Source of the DNA: Agroathelia rolfsii
Lineage: Eukaryota; Basidiomycota; Agaricomycetes; Amylocorticiales; Amylocorticiaceae
Length of the DNA stretch: 64,000 bases
Direction: 5' to 3'
NCBI GenBank assembly: GCA_018343915.1
Contig: JABRWF010000008.1
Span: 1,674,001-1,738,000 of the forward strand
Shown here: piece by piece, positions 55,856-64,000 of the stretch
Layout: every line of letters starts with the position of its first letter
How positions within the stretch are numbered: position 1 is the first letter of the stretch
Translations under genes and position numbers: made by a program
Notes under the pieces: generated by a model
The model's database searches: none
The model's input: only the letters and a program-made list of their open reading frames with translations
Told to the model about the DNA's origin: nothing

Positions 55856-56704
55856 TCAAGTAGGGGAAGCAGAGGCCATAATCCAATCCTTAACCTGTTG
55901 AGGCATAGAGTACATACAACGAGCTGCAATATGTCCATGACGTCCACAACGATGACAAACACCTTCTTGAGTGGTGTCACACCAATCATATCCTTTTTCA
56001 TCACGGCGGCTGCCATGAGAGGATGGGGATGAAGAAGATCCAGAATCCTTTGAACGGGAAGGGGCACGGCCACGGATTGTCTGTGTACGTAGGGCAGTAC
56101 TGATAGGCTCTGGTTTAACCCAAAGGTCATCAGAAGACATTGTGTTATTGTCTGCTCCTTTTAATGTAGCCTTGATTGTGGATAGGCTAGGTTCAGTAGG
56201 TTGTGAATAGATGGTAGTGCAAACAACAGTGTAGGATTCATGAAGATGGAAAAGCAGGACATCTTTCTGCTCATCCTCAGTGATAGTGACACCAAGGGCT
56301 GTAAGGGCTTTAACAGCATCCTCAATGGAAGAGATAAAGGCAGAGATAGGGCGAGAGGGGTCATGGACAATAGTGTAAAGGGCCTGGCGGGCTTGGACAC
56401 GTGCACGCATGGAAGGTTTAACAAACTCAGCTTTAAGGGCTATGTATGCTTCCTCAGCAGTAGTGGAGTTCTCAATGAGGTATTTGAACTGGTCGTCCAC
56501 CCTCTGGTATAAGAGGCCCATAACCCTACTGTTGAGCTGGTTCCAATCTGCAAGCATAGATGGTTCAGTGGGTTTTACACCATTAATGATGCCAGGGAGG
56601 CCAATGGCAAGGAAGGCCATTTTGAGATCAATCTCAGAGCGGCGCCATGTATCAGGAGTAATGAGAGTAACACCATCAAGGGCACGAGTATCGAGGTGAA
56701 CCAT
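55856..56704 (-). CDS. gag: TRG gag (copia type), intact
   Basis: 282 residues on the minus strand, ATG 56704 to stop 55856-55858. A copia-type gag domain of the UBN2 kind occupies residues 1-190 (LIENSTTAEEAYIALKAEF; ARQALYTIVHDPSRPISAFI). A basic, serine-rich linker follows, then a zinc knuckle CHRCGRHGHIAARC near residue 250. The product would form particles and bind RNA. The frame has no stop while most gypsy genes here have several, so it is either young or under selection. Bases 55557-55855 between gag and the 3' LTR hold no gene. Confidence 0.88.
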   Translation of the reverse strand: MVHLDTRALDGVTLITPDTWRRSEIDLKMAFLAIGLPGIINGVKPTEPSMLADWNQLNSRVMGLLYQRVDDQFKYLIENSTTAEEAYIALKAEFVKPSMRARVQARQALYTIVHDPSRPISAFISSIEDAVKALTALGVTITEDEQKDVLLFHLHESYTVVCTTIYSQPTEPSLSTIKATLKGADNNTMSSDDLWVKPEPISTALRTQTIRGRAPSRSKDSGSSSSPSSHGSRRDEKGYDWCDTTQEGVCHRCGRHGHIAARCMYSMPQQVKDWIMASASPT

Positions 56705-56822
56705 TGTGAAGAGAGTAAATGTGATGGTGGTGATGAATAGGAAGGAGATGAATAGTGCTGATCAGGGCTAGTGAAGAGAGGCAAAAACAAAAGCAGAGTT
56801 AAGAGGTATAGTGAAGTTTAGA

Positions 56823-56842
56823 GGAGCTCAGGGCTCATAACC
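56823..56842 (-). promoter_or_regulatory. TRG primer binding site, half-tRNA initiator Met type
   Basis: In element sense GGTTATGAGCCCTGAGCTCC begins at the base after the 5' LTR. Its first 14 bases complement the anticodon arm of fungal initiator tRNA-Met (CAGGGCTCATAACC), not a tRNA 3' end. Drosophila copia is known to prime from such a 5' half tRNA. Confidence 0.75.
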
Positions 56843-57014
56843 TATTGAAGCAGTGGATGGGGAAAGAGGCACAGACACAGACACAGACACTGATGATGGG
56901 TGGTGGCAAAGACAGGAAGTCACATTAGGTGTGATGGTAGTAACAAATACATGAGTGTGACTAAATTATGTAAGTGTAACTAATTGACTGTGACGATGCA
57001 ACCAAAACACAACA
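56843..57014 (-). repeat. TRG 5' LTR
   Basis: 172 bp. Right flank at 57015 is Co1 RNase H, in the middle of a codon run that is intact in the other Co1 copy. Confidence 0.9.
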
Positions 57015-57619
57015 AAGTCGCTGTCAAGGTGTGACTGCATTGTCATCCACTGAAGCTGAATACCTTGCTGCTGTTGAGGCTGGCAAGGAGCTGATCTGGA
57101 TGAGGAGTTTGGTTCATGAGTTTAAATACCCTATGACCAACTCCTCTACTCTTTACATTGACAACCAATCGACTATTGCAGTTACCAAGAACCCAGAAAA
57201 GCAGAGCAAGATGAAGCAAATTCGCCTCTCCCAATTCTGGTTGAGAGATACAGTTGAGAGTGGGGAGATTACTCCTCAATACACTCCTACTGGCGAAATG
57301 ATTGCTGATATCTTTACCAAGCCTCTTGCCAAGGTCAAGATTGAAGAATTTAGAAGGATGTTAGGATTAGAATAGATGTGTATTCAGGGGGGGATGTTGT
57401 GGATTCATACACATCTATTGGTTGTTTCTATTTCTCTTTGTTTCATAATGATTAATTTGCTTCCGATGTCGGAGTTTCAGCCACATACAAATATATACAA
57501 ATATGCCACAGTCATCTTTATATACTTCCTGCAGTCCATTTTGCATCTTTACTTCTTACTTGTTGGACTGCAGGGCCTATATTGTGTGATTCTTCCCTTA
57601 CCAGTTCATCATCCCATTA
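57015..57619 (+). mobile_element. Co1 copia, 3' terminal fragment (copy 2)
   Basis: RNase H end (ALSSTEAEYLAAVEAGKE to ADIFTKPLAKVKIEEF), stop at 57373-57375, purine tract AGGGGGGGA, then a 225 bp LTR (57395-57619). The LTR lacks the 58 bp between its two 22 bp direct repeats. Protein nearly identical to 25835-26182. Confidence 0.92.
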
Positions 57620-58093
57620 CAGTCAACCTTGCCTGTAAGACAATCTAGAGGTTTGCAGATTTTTCCAAAGTCACAGATGAATCATTGATAATAATTGGCT
57701 AGACCTCGGAATTTGCGAACCTCCTTGACGTTTTTGGGTGTTGGCCAATCTAGGATAGGTGTGACCTTATCTGGATCCATACGCACTTGCTGGTGGGAGA
57801 CAATAAAACCAAGAATATTGACTTCAGGTTTTTCTACTTCGAATTTATCCAGGTTCCCATAGAGGTTGTGTTCCCTCAAGATGGACAGAACTTCCCTAGT
57901 GACTTCTTGTAGCTTTTCCTTAGTTTCGGCTCCAATGATGACATCGTCGATGTAAACCCTAACAAATCCCAATTGGACTAGGTGGAGGAGGATATCGTCC
58001 ATTAAGGCCTGCATGGAGGATGGGGCATTACATAACCCAAAAGGCATAACTAGTGGTTCAAATAGGCCTTGCAAAGTAATAAAAGCTGCTTTT
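57620..58093 (-). pseudogene. pol: Gy2 RT fragment (copy 4)
   Basis: Minus strand; LFEPLVMPFGLCNAPSS, YIDDVIIGAETKEKL and the thumb up to the RNase H tether. Active site intact. One stop near 57682-57684. Interrupted upstream by LTR-A at 58094. Confidence 0.87.
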
Positions 58094-58943
58094 TGTCAAG
58101 GGTACACTCCTTGACTTGACAAAATTGTAGGTCAACACCCACAAATTACTTCAAATATAAAGATTGTCCTTCTTAACAATTAAGTCTTATGAAGTACCTA
58201 TAAATGAGGTTTCCCACAGATACGCAATTCCCTTAATCTATTGGGGATGCACCGGGTACTCCGTTATCTCACTTATATTCGATGCTCTTACGTTCACGCG
58301 CACACATTAGGGGATTTTCACCGCCTACAAGTAGAAGGGGAGGAGAGAGAGAAAAAGGGGGGGGGGCTAGGAACCTGGCTCTAGGCCAAAAGAATATACC
58401 CTGAAGGCAAAGATGTTATTAGTAATCTATCTTTTATGGGATACAAACCATTACTTGCCTGAAGGCAAAGAGGTCGAAGCTGAGCTCTTCAGGACAAGTT
58501 ACATGCACTATTTATACTACTATACAAGGGTCCGTGCGCAGCTTTAGTGGTCTGTGCGTAGAGGGAGATAGAAGCATGAATGGTGGCAATGCAAGGGAAG
58601 AATGTTTACCCTAACTCCACCGGGCATCCGTGTGGAGATCCGTTTCCGGATTGATACCGGTAATCATTAGGAATTGTTCAGGGAAGGAAGGCTATGTTCC
58701 TGAGCTGTGCGCAATGATGAAATGGAAGTGCGCGCAGCCCCGAGATTACTCCTGTGACATGCAGCTTGGAACACGTGAGGGCCAATCACATGACCACTGC
58801 ACTGCCCACAGTCCATGCCCTAAAGGGTAATTTTTATAAGAAAATAAAGAAAAGGGAAAGAAAATATGATAACTAAATGAATAGTAGTCCAAATAATACA
58901 GAAAAATAACCGAAAAATCGGCGAAAATTCCCTACTCATGACA
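58094..58943 (-). mobile_element. Solo LTR-A in Gy2 RT
   Basis: 850 bp, TGTCAAGGGTACAC...CTACTCATGACA on +. A perfect 5 bp target duplication CTTTT flanks it (58089-58093, 58944-58948). Confidence 0.93.
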
Positions 58944-59387
58944 CTTTTCGCTCATCTCCCTCTCTAATATGGATATTGTTGAACCCGGCTTGTAAATCAA
59001 TTTTTGTGAACCAATGGAATTTGGTCATGTGTTCAACAATCTCAGAAATCAGAGGGAGGGGATATGCGTTCTTGACGGTTTGCTTGTTGAGGGCGCAATA
59101 ATCCTGAACGGGGTGGAGCTTCCATTCTTCTTGGGTACAAAGAACATTGGAGCAGTGAATTCACTTTCGGATTTGCGAATATATCCCTTAGCCAAGTTGT
59201 CATCAATCCATTTGTTGAGTGCATCAGTTTCATTGCTACTGAGGGGGTATACACGCCCTCGTCTGAGCTTGGTTTCATCAAGCAACTCAATCTTATGGGC
59301 TGATGACTTATGGCTAGGTAATCTACTTGCTTCTTCTTCGGAGAATACATCGGCAAAGTCTTCATATCCCAAGGGCATGGTACTATT

Positions 59388-59559
59388 TGTTGTGTTTTGG
59401 TTGCATCGTCACAGTTGATTAGATACAATTACATAATTTAGTCACACTCATGTATTTGTTACTACCATCACACCTAATGTGACTTCCTGTCTTTGCCACC
59501 ACCTATCATCAGTGTCTGTGTCTGTGTCTGTGCCTCTTTCCCCATCCACTGCTTCAATA
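59388..59559 (+). mobile_element. Solo TRG LTR
   Basis: 172 bp, TGTTGTGTTTTGG...GCTTCAATA. A perfect 5 bp target duplication CTATT flanks it (59383-59387, 59560-59564). It proves the ends of the TRG family. Confidence 0.95.
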
Positions 59560-60070
59560 CTATTTGCTTGTACGATTTCCTTTTCGGGTAGGAAGGTGAA
59601 TTCTGTAGATTTCCAGTTGATTACCGGGTTTTTAAGACACAACCAATCAATCCCAAGAATGACATCTTCTTGGCCAATATCTACAATGCAGAGTGGCAGG
59701 TACTTTTGTTTGGATCCAATTGTAGTATCAAGTATAGTGATAGATTCTATCTTTCCTATCTGGTTTGCAGAGTTATCAATGTTATATAAAGGAATAGGCC
59801 AAGGTAATTTTTTTGTAGGTATTTTATGTTTTTCTATGTATCTATAGTTTACAAAAGAAGAAGAAGCACTGGAATTGATCATAGCAGAAGTAGAAAAGTT
59901 TCTAAAAAGTCCATGGAACATGATGGGAACCTTGAGGTGCTGTCCATTTGCACCGGCAAGGGAAAAATAGGAAGAAGAAGAAATAGAAATAGTATTACAG
60001 GAAGAGAGAGAAGAGAAACAATTCTGAACATATTGGTTAGACTGAATAGCCCTTTTAGCTGACCTCAAGA

Positions 60071-60077
60071 AAAACCC
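60071..60077 (-). promoter_or_regulatory. GGGTTTT slippery heptamer (Gy2 copy 4)
   Basis: ATG GGT TTT TCT TGA on the minus strand; the same heptamer and spacing as at 28231-28237. Confidence 0.58.
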
Positions 60078-60757
60078 ATTTGGTCTTTTAATGCAGCAAT
60101 CGCGGCTGCCTGTTCCTCTATAATCTACATGACATAGTCCGGAACCGTGTATGCTGGTGGACTCGATGCAGGCGGGGACGTCATTGCGACAGGCATGGTT
60201 GGTGTTGGACCTGGTTAGACAGAAGCAGAGACTGAGGCTTGTCCTCCTGGGGGAGCAAATGACCTTGGCTTATAGCCGAGGAGCGGGCAACAATGCTTTG
60301 GGTGTCCAAACTGGCCACAATGGAAACACTGAGCCTTAGACCAATCCCTAGGTGGGAATAATGGTCTACCCTGGAACAAGGGTTGACTAGTGGAAGGCAT
60401 AGCAACCTGTGCCACATTGATAGAGATTGGGTTAGCTGGTGAACCAGCTGCGGGAATCTGAGGTCCCTATGTATCCTGCCATAGTCCTACTGAACGTAGG
60501 CCCTGTTCTGCACGCAACGCAGCATCCATAGCCTTTTGGACCATTTCCAGATTAGATTGGTCCCATCCTCCAAGGACATTTCGGATTTTAGGGTTTAGTC
60601 CATCCAGAAATCTCACATGCCAGTCTTCTGTCAAGGCTTGCGCTCTTGACTATCCAACGAACACAACCCCCTATAAGGTACGGAGGCGGGCTATAAGGCC
60701 GGGCTTTACATGTATGTCTAGGTTGAATGTATTACGAACACCCACATGCTCCCATTT

Positions 60758-61006
60758 GTTAATAACTGATCTGAAAATAATGGCCTGACCAGGGATTGAA
60801 CCTGGGACCAACTGCCATATATGCAGATGCTCTAACCACTGAGCTATCTGGCCATAGTATGTACTGCTATGATTATAGTATATATGCCTACTTAGTCTAG
60901 TATCAGGGACTAAGTTTAACTTGTAACAACCGCCTTATAACTATGGAAGGACAGGACAAGTTCAGGGACTTAGTTTGACTACCAAGTATTGACATTAATC
61001 ACAACA
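60758..61006 (-). mobile_element. tLTR: small TG...CA unit with a tRNA-like gene, copy 1
   Basis: 249 bp, TGTTAATAACTG...TAATCACAACA on +. Flanks CCATT (60753-60757) and CTATT (61007-61011) are a 5 bp duplication with one transition. TG...CA ends and 5 bp duplications point to integrase. Inside are a tRNA-like gene on the minus strand and two imperfect ~20 bp repeats (CAGGGACTAAGTTTAACT and CAGGGACTTAGTTTGACT on +). It could be a solo LTR of a tiny LTR element or an unusual SINE. Confidence 0.8.
60781..60853 (-). tRNA. tRNA-like gene, apparent anticodon AUA, copy 1
   Basis: 73 nt that fold as a cloverleaf of standard segment lengths. The D stem GCTC/GAGC and T stem CCAGG/CCTGG are perfect. 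The acceptor stem has one A-A mismatch and the anticodon stem one T-T mismatch. A box TAGCTCAGTGG and B box GGTTCAATCCC fit the RNA polymerase III consensus. The loop ATATATG has T at position 37, where a purine is normal, so decoding is doubtful. Probably a captured promoter/tRNA rather than a working tRNA. Confidence 0.65.
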
Positions 61007-61314
61007 CTATTGCTACCTTTTTGTAATAGTGCACTTAACTCAGTACTTTACTAGGCTCATGTATTGGTACTCTAGACATTTTGTCTTCCTGTGTTACTTG
61101 CTTCGTGTCAAATACTAAGTTATGCGCTTCTTACTCAAAGTAGGCGGCTTAGCCCACCGTGGTCTACAAATGTTCGCAGGGTCTTGTTACTGCCCTGGCC
61201 TAAATGAATAGGACTTCTTATCACGCGCAACGCCTCCTTGTATGTCAAGGGTACACTCCTTGACTTGATGAAAATGCAAGTCAACACCCACAAATGTCTT
61301 CAAGCACAATGAAT

Positions 61315-61564
61315 TGTTAATAACTGATCTAAAAATAATGGCCTGACCAGGGATTGAACCTGGGAACAACTGCCATATATGCAGACGCTCTAACCACTGA
61401 GCTATCTAGCCATAGTATGTACTGCTATGATTGTAGTATATATGCCTACTTGGTCTAGTATCAGGGACTAAGTTTAACTTGTAACAACCGCCTTATAACT
61501 ATGGAAGGACAGGACAAGTTCAGGGACTTAGTTTGACTACCAAGTATTGACATTAATCACAACA
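61315..61564 (-). mobile_element. tLTR copy 2
   Basis: 250 bp, nearly identical to copy 1. A perfect 5 bp target duplication TGAAT flanks it (61310-61314, 61565-61569). It inserted in LTR-A, in the same orientation as copy 1, and is at the third nesting level. Confidence 0.9.
61339..61411 (-). tRNA. tRNA-like gene, apparent anticodon AUA, copy 2
   Basis: Same fold as copy 1, with four or so substitutions (GGCTAGA acceptor giving a T-G pair; GCG for GCA at the stem junction; TTC for GTC in the variable loop). A and B boxes are unchanged. Confidence 0.63.
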
Positions 61565-63290
61565 TGAATGCCCTTCTTAACACAATAAGCCTTATGAAGT
61601 ACCTGTAAACAAGTTTTCCCACAGATACTGCAAGCCTTAATTTTATTGAAGGCGCAGCCGGGTACTTTCTTATCTTGCTTATAATCGATGCTCTTATAAA
61701 TCACACGCATGAGGGGATTTTCACCGCCTCCAAGTAAAGGCTAGAGAGAGAGAGAAAAGGGGAGAGAAGCTAGGACTGAGGGCCTAGGCCTATGAGTGAA
61801 TACCCTGAAGGCAAAGGTTTTATTAGTAATCTAATTATGGAATACAAACCGATACTTGCCTGAAGGCAAAGAGGTCGAAGCTAAGCTCTTCAGGACAAGT
61901 TACATGTATTATTTATACTACTATTGAAGGGTCTGTGTACAGCTTTGATGGTCTGTGCGCAGAGGGAAATAGAAGCGTAAATGTGGCAATGCAGGGAAAG
62001 AGCTTTTACCCTAACTCCACTGGGCATCCGTATAGAGATCTGTTTCTGGACCAATACCAGTAATCATTAGGAATTGCTCAGGGAAGGAAGGCTGTGTTCC
62101 TGGGCTGTGCATAATGATGAAATGGAAGTACGTGCAGCCCCAAGATTACTCCTGTGACGTGCGGCTTGGAACACGTGAGGGCCAATCACATGACCACTGC
62201 ACTGCCCACAGTCCACGCCCTAAAGGGTAATTTTTATAAGAAAACAAAAGAAAAGAAAGAAAATGCGATAACTAATTGAGTACTAGTCCAAATAATACAA
62301 GAAAATAACCGAAAAATCGGCAAAAATTCCCTTCTCATGACATTGTATTGAGGACTTATAAAGACTTATGCCCTCTGGTACTAGGGCACTTATAATCTAC
62401 TTAGATGCCATTAAGGCCTTATACTAAATAGAGGGAGAGTGTGTGGGAATGGGCTAGGGCGAACAAGCCTGAAGGCAAGATTTATATATTAGTGGGTTTA
62501 TGTAAAGGGTACAAGAGGGGGGGTGCCCTTACCTGAAGGCGAGAAGGTTGAAGCTAAGGTTCAGGTAAGGGCTACATGCTTGTATTTATACATAAACAGA
62601 AGGGCCCATGTGCAGCCTTGATGGTCTATGCATAGCTGGGGCTCATAAGCAGGAACATGTAAAATGCAGGGGCAGTGCTTTGTACCTAAGTCCGATGAGC
62701 AACCGATTGGAATGATGAGTCTAGTACTCCTTAGTAATCGCACAGTGATTGGAACATCCCTGGTTCCTAAGTCTAGACCTTTTGATGAAAAAGAATGGTC
62801 TAGACTCCGCCTTCCTAATATACTCTTGTCACAAGCACTCCTGTCATGTGGGGCTAACACAGCCAGTCATATGCGCATCAAGATGTTGCCTGCAAGGTAT
62901 TTTGTCCATAACTTAATGAATAAAAATCGTAAAAATACAATAAAAATATGTACATGTTTGTAAGAAAAAGGCGAAAAATGTCTAACTCATAACATCTTCC
63001 TCCGATAAATCCGTTTGCTGCGCAGTTGACCAAAAGTCCATAATATAGTCCTGTGTACTTCTTGACCCCTGTTTCATGCTCTTTAGCTTGTCTAGGGCGG
63101 ATCTCTTATAGTCCCAGGAACCATAAAGACCTCGGAAGGCTTTGTAAAAGTCATTGAAGACAAAGGGAGGTGCTCCCTTGACTTCTTCTTCCTATTGGAT
63201 CTTGTTGGACCACTTCTCCGACCATCTTCTTGGTCCTCCCTCTAGCAAAGAGATCAGTAATCTGCCTTTGTCACAGTCTGAACTATACAG

Positions 63291-63573
63291 TAATGGGATG
63301 ATGAACTGGTAAGGGAAGAATCACACAATGTGGGCTCTGCAGTCCAACAAGTAAGAAGTGTGATTAACTATATAGAGTACATGATCAACATCACCTGCAG
63401 TCCAACAAGTAAGAAGTAAAGATGTAAAATAGACTACAGGAAGTATATAAAGATAACTGTGGCGTATTTGTATATGTTTGTATGTGGCTGAAACTCTGAC
63501 ATCGGAAGCAAATCAATCATTATGAAACAAAGAGAAATAGAAACAACCAATAGATGTGTGTAAATCCACAACA
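63291..63573 (-). mobile_element. Solo Co1 LTR in Gy2 gag
   Basis: 283 bp, TAATGGGATGATG...ATCCACAACA on +. A perfect 5 bp target duplication TACAG flanks it (63286-63290, 63574-63578). Confidence 0.95.
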
Positions 63574-64000
63574 TACAGGGCAGGATTCAAACCCAGGTAG
63601 TTCTTGAACCCTGGGATAAAATCCTTGTACTTTTCACGGTCACCCGTGAACTTTGAGGGTTCTTTACCCCTTTCCTTTGTTGAGGCCACTGTAACAACCT
63701 GGGGTGCAGGTGCTGGAGCAGGAGCGGGGGCAGGTGCTGGGCGATCAGCAATTTCTACTAGTTTTTGTTGCGTCTCGGTTATATGACGCATCATTTCCGT
63801 TGTCTGATGCTGCATCTCCAGCATCTGGCCCATAAACTGTTCAAAGCCTGACATGGCAGGTGACGTAGGATGGGTAGTAGCGGGAGTACGGGTGCGGGGA
63901 GTTGGGATGGGGGTACGAACTTTAGGGGTTACTACAGGGGTGGGAACATGTGAACGAGTGTGGGAGGCAATGGGTTCCGGTACAGGTTCTGGTTCACGGA

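Larger units (their letters stand above)
55385..57014 (-). mobile_element. TRG: gag-only LTR retrotransposon (1630 bp)
   Basis: Two LTRs of exactly 172 bp (55385-55556 and 56843-57014) flank one gag gene; no pol domain is present. In element sense the LTR runs TGTTGTGTTTTGG...GCTTCAATA. The primer site follows directly at 56842 and the purine tract AAGGTGGGAG precedes the 3' LTR. The ends are confirmed by the solo LTR at 59388-59559. Flanks differ (CATTC in Gy2, AAGTC in Co1), so the ends come from two loci. It resembles the gag-bearing non-autonomous class called TR-GAG in plants and would need enzymes from another copia element. Confidence 0.88.
58944..60077 (-). pseudogene. pol: Gy2 protease and early RT (copy 4)
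   Basis: Minus strand. Protease at about 59860-59890 reads INSSASSSF (both D and G of DSGA altered). The linker and RT start (APMFFVPKKNG) follow. A one-base loss near 59130 shifts the frame after KKNGS. A TRG solo LTR splits it at 59388. No ATG-initiated start is evident; it overlaps the gag end by the slippery site 60071-60077. Confidence 0.85.
61243..62342 (-). mobile_element. Solo LTR-A nested in LTR-B
   Basis: TGTCAAGGGTACAC...CTTCTCATGACA on +. A perfect 5 bp target duplication TTGTA flanks it (61238-61242, 62343-62347). Without the inner tLTR it is 845 bp. Confidence 0.93.
60629..62994 (-). mobile_element. Solo LTR-B in Gy2 gag, with three nested insertions
   Basis: TGTCAAGGCTTGCGC...CTAACTCATAACA on +. 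A perfect 5 bp target duplication TCTTC flanks it (60624-60628, 62995-62999). It contains a tLTR (60758-61006) and an LTR-A (61243-62342) that holds a second tLTR. Confidence 0.92.
53693..64000 (-). mobile_element. Gy2 chromovirus (copy 4) with many insertions, runs off the window
   Basis: Minus strand. 3' LTR 53693-54670, chromodomain and integrase end 54671-55384, RT 57620-59387, protease 59560-60077, gag 60065-64000 (incomplete). RNase H and most of integrase are replaced by the TRG/Co1 cluster 55385-57619. Further insertions: LTR-A 58094-58943, TRG LTR 59388-59559, LTR-B 60629-62994, Co1 LTR 63291-63573. Confidence 0.85.
60065..64000 (-). pseudogene. gag: Gy2 gag (copy 4), interrupted, incomplete
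   Basis: Minus strand. The visible parts are 60065-60628 (zinc knuckle CFHCGQFGHPKHCC near 60300), 62995-63290 (capsid core around FYKAFRGLYG) and 63574-64000 (FEQFMGQMLEMQHQTTEMM, alanine/proline linker). LTR-B and a Co1 LTR split it. Stops include TAG near 60214-60216 and near 60466-60468. The N-terminal end lies beyond the window. Confidence 0.83.

Noticed and set aside
55789..56130. Second frame overlapping TRG gag
   Set aside because: It overlaps the zinc-knuckle region in another frame and has no recognisable domain; composition follows the gag codons.
60781..61411. A pair of working tRNA-Tyr genes
   Set aside because: The stems have mismatches, the anticodon loop has T at position 37, and both copies sit inside a repeated mobile unit with matching flanks, so ordinary tRNA genes are unlikely.
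1..64000. CRISPR arrays, bacterial operons, rRNA genes
   Set aside because: No regularly spaced short repeats with unique spacers, no ribosome binding sites with gene strings, and no rRNA-like sequence were seen; all repeats fit eukaryotic transposons.

Overview
This 64 kb window holds no recognisable host gene. It is a graveyard of nested retrotransposons, with one family of Tc1/mariner DNA transposon. Chromodomain Ty3/gypsy elements (chromoviruses), Ty1/copia elements, a Tc1-like DD34E transposon and heavy C-to-T/G-to-A decay together suggest a filamentous fungus, most likely a basidiomycete. The element density and the lack of genes suggest a heterochromatic or pericentromeric block. That placement is inference.

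Families are named here for convenience. Gy1 is a chromovirus of about 7.2 kb with an 850 bp LTR-A (TGTCATGAG...CTTGACA). Gy2 is a chromovirus with a 1010 bp LTR-B (TGTTATGAGTTGG...CTTGACA). Gy3 is seen only as a gag start plus a 978 bp LTR-E. LTR-D (about 855 bp), LTR-F (739 bp), LTR-G (832 bp) and LTR-H (about 875 bp) are families with no coding region identified here. Co1 is a copia element with a 283 bp LTR (TGTTGTGG...CCATTA). TRG is a 1.63 kb gag-only LTR element with 172 bp LTRs. tLTR is a 250 bp TG...CA unit that contains a tRNA-like gene. Pol orders, where visible, are protease, reverse transcriptase, RNase H, integrase, chromodomain.

Layout: 1-2848, Gy1 leader and LTR-A, a solo LTR-H, then the start of a Gy3 gag and its leader. 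2849-5385, LTR-E, a truncated Tc1 element and cut LTR-B and LTR-D. 5386-16130, a full-length Gy1 copy split by four solo LTRs. 16131-20436, an LTR-D end and the 5' half of a minus-strand Gy1. 20437-23789, an LTR-G split by LTR-B and by a complete Tc1 element. 23796-26515, an LTR-A scrap and the 3' half of a Co1 element with an intact 757-residue reading frame. 26516-31146, the 5' half of a minus-strand Gy2. 31147-34777, two Gy1 3' ends tail to tail. 34778-40966, LTR-D, then a Gy2 3' end with nested LTR-F and LTR-H, then a minus-strand Gy2 fragment. 40967-48174, an unbroken full-length Gy1 (7208 bp, two 854 bp LTRs) with nine nonsense codons. 48175-53692, LTR scraps, another minus-strand Gy1 5' end, and LTR-H split by LTR-B. 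53693-64000, a large minus-strand Gy2 that holds TRG, Co1, LTR-A, LTR-B and two tLTR insertions up to three levels deep and runs off the window.

The strongest biological signals are four. (1) In Gy1, Gy2 and Gy3 an 11-12 nt motif just after the 5' LTR is complementary to a motif inside that family's own LTR. In all three families the LTR motif starts exactly 35 nt downstream of the first base of a TATA box, inside a conserved hairpin. Gy3 has different bases on both sides, so the pairing covaries. This predicts Tf1-style self-priming. (2) A canonical GGGTTTT slippery heptamer, or its one-transition derivative, sits at the gag end in every Gy1 and Gy2 copy checked, with pol in the -1 frame. 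(3) The tLTR unit combines LTR-like ends and 5 bp target duplications with a 73 nt tRNA-like gene. (4) TRG is a gag-only element whose primer site matches the anticodon region of initiator tRNA-Met, as in Drosophila copia.
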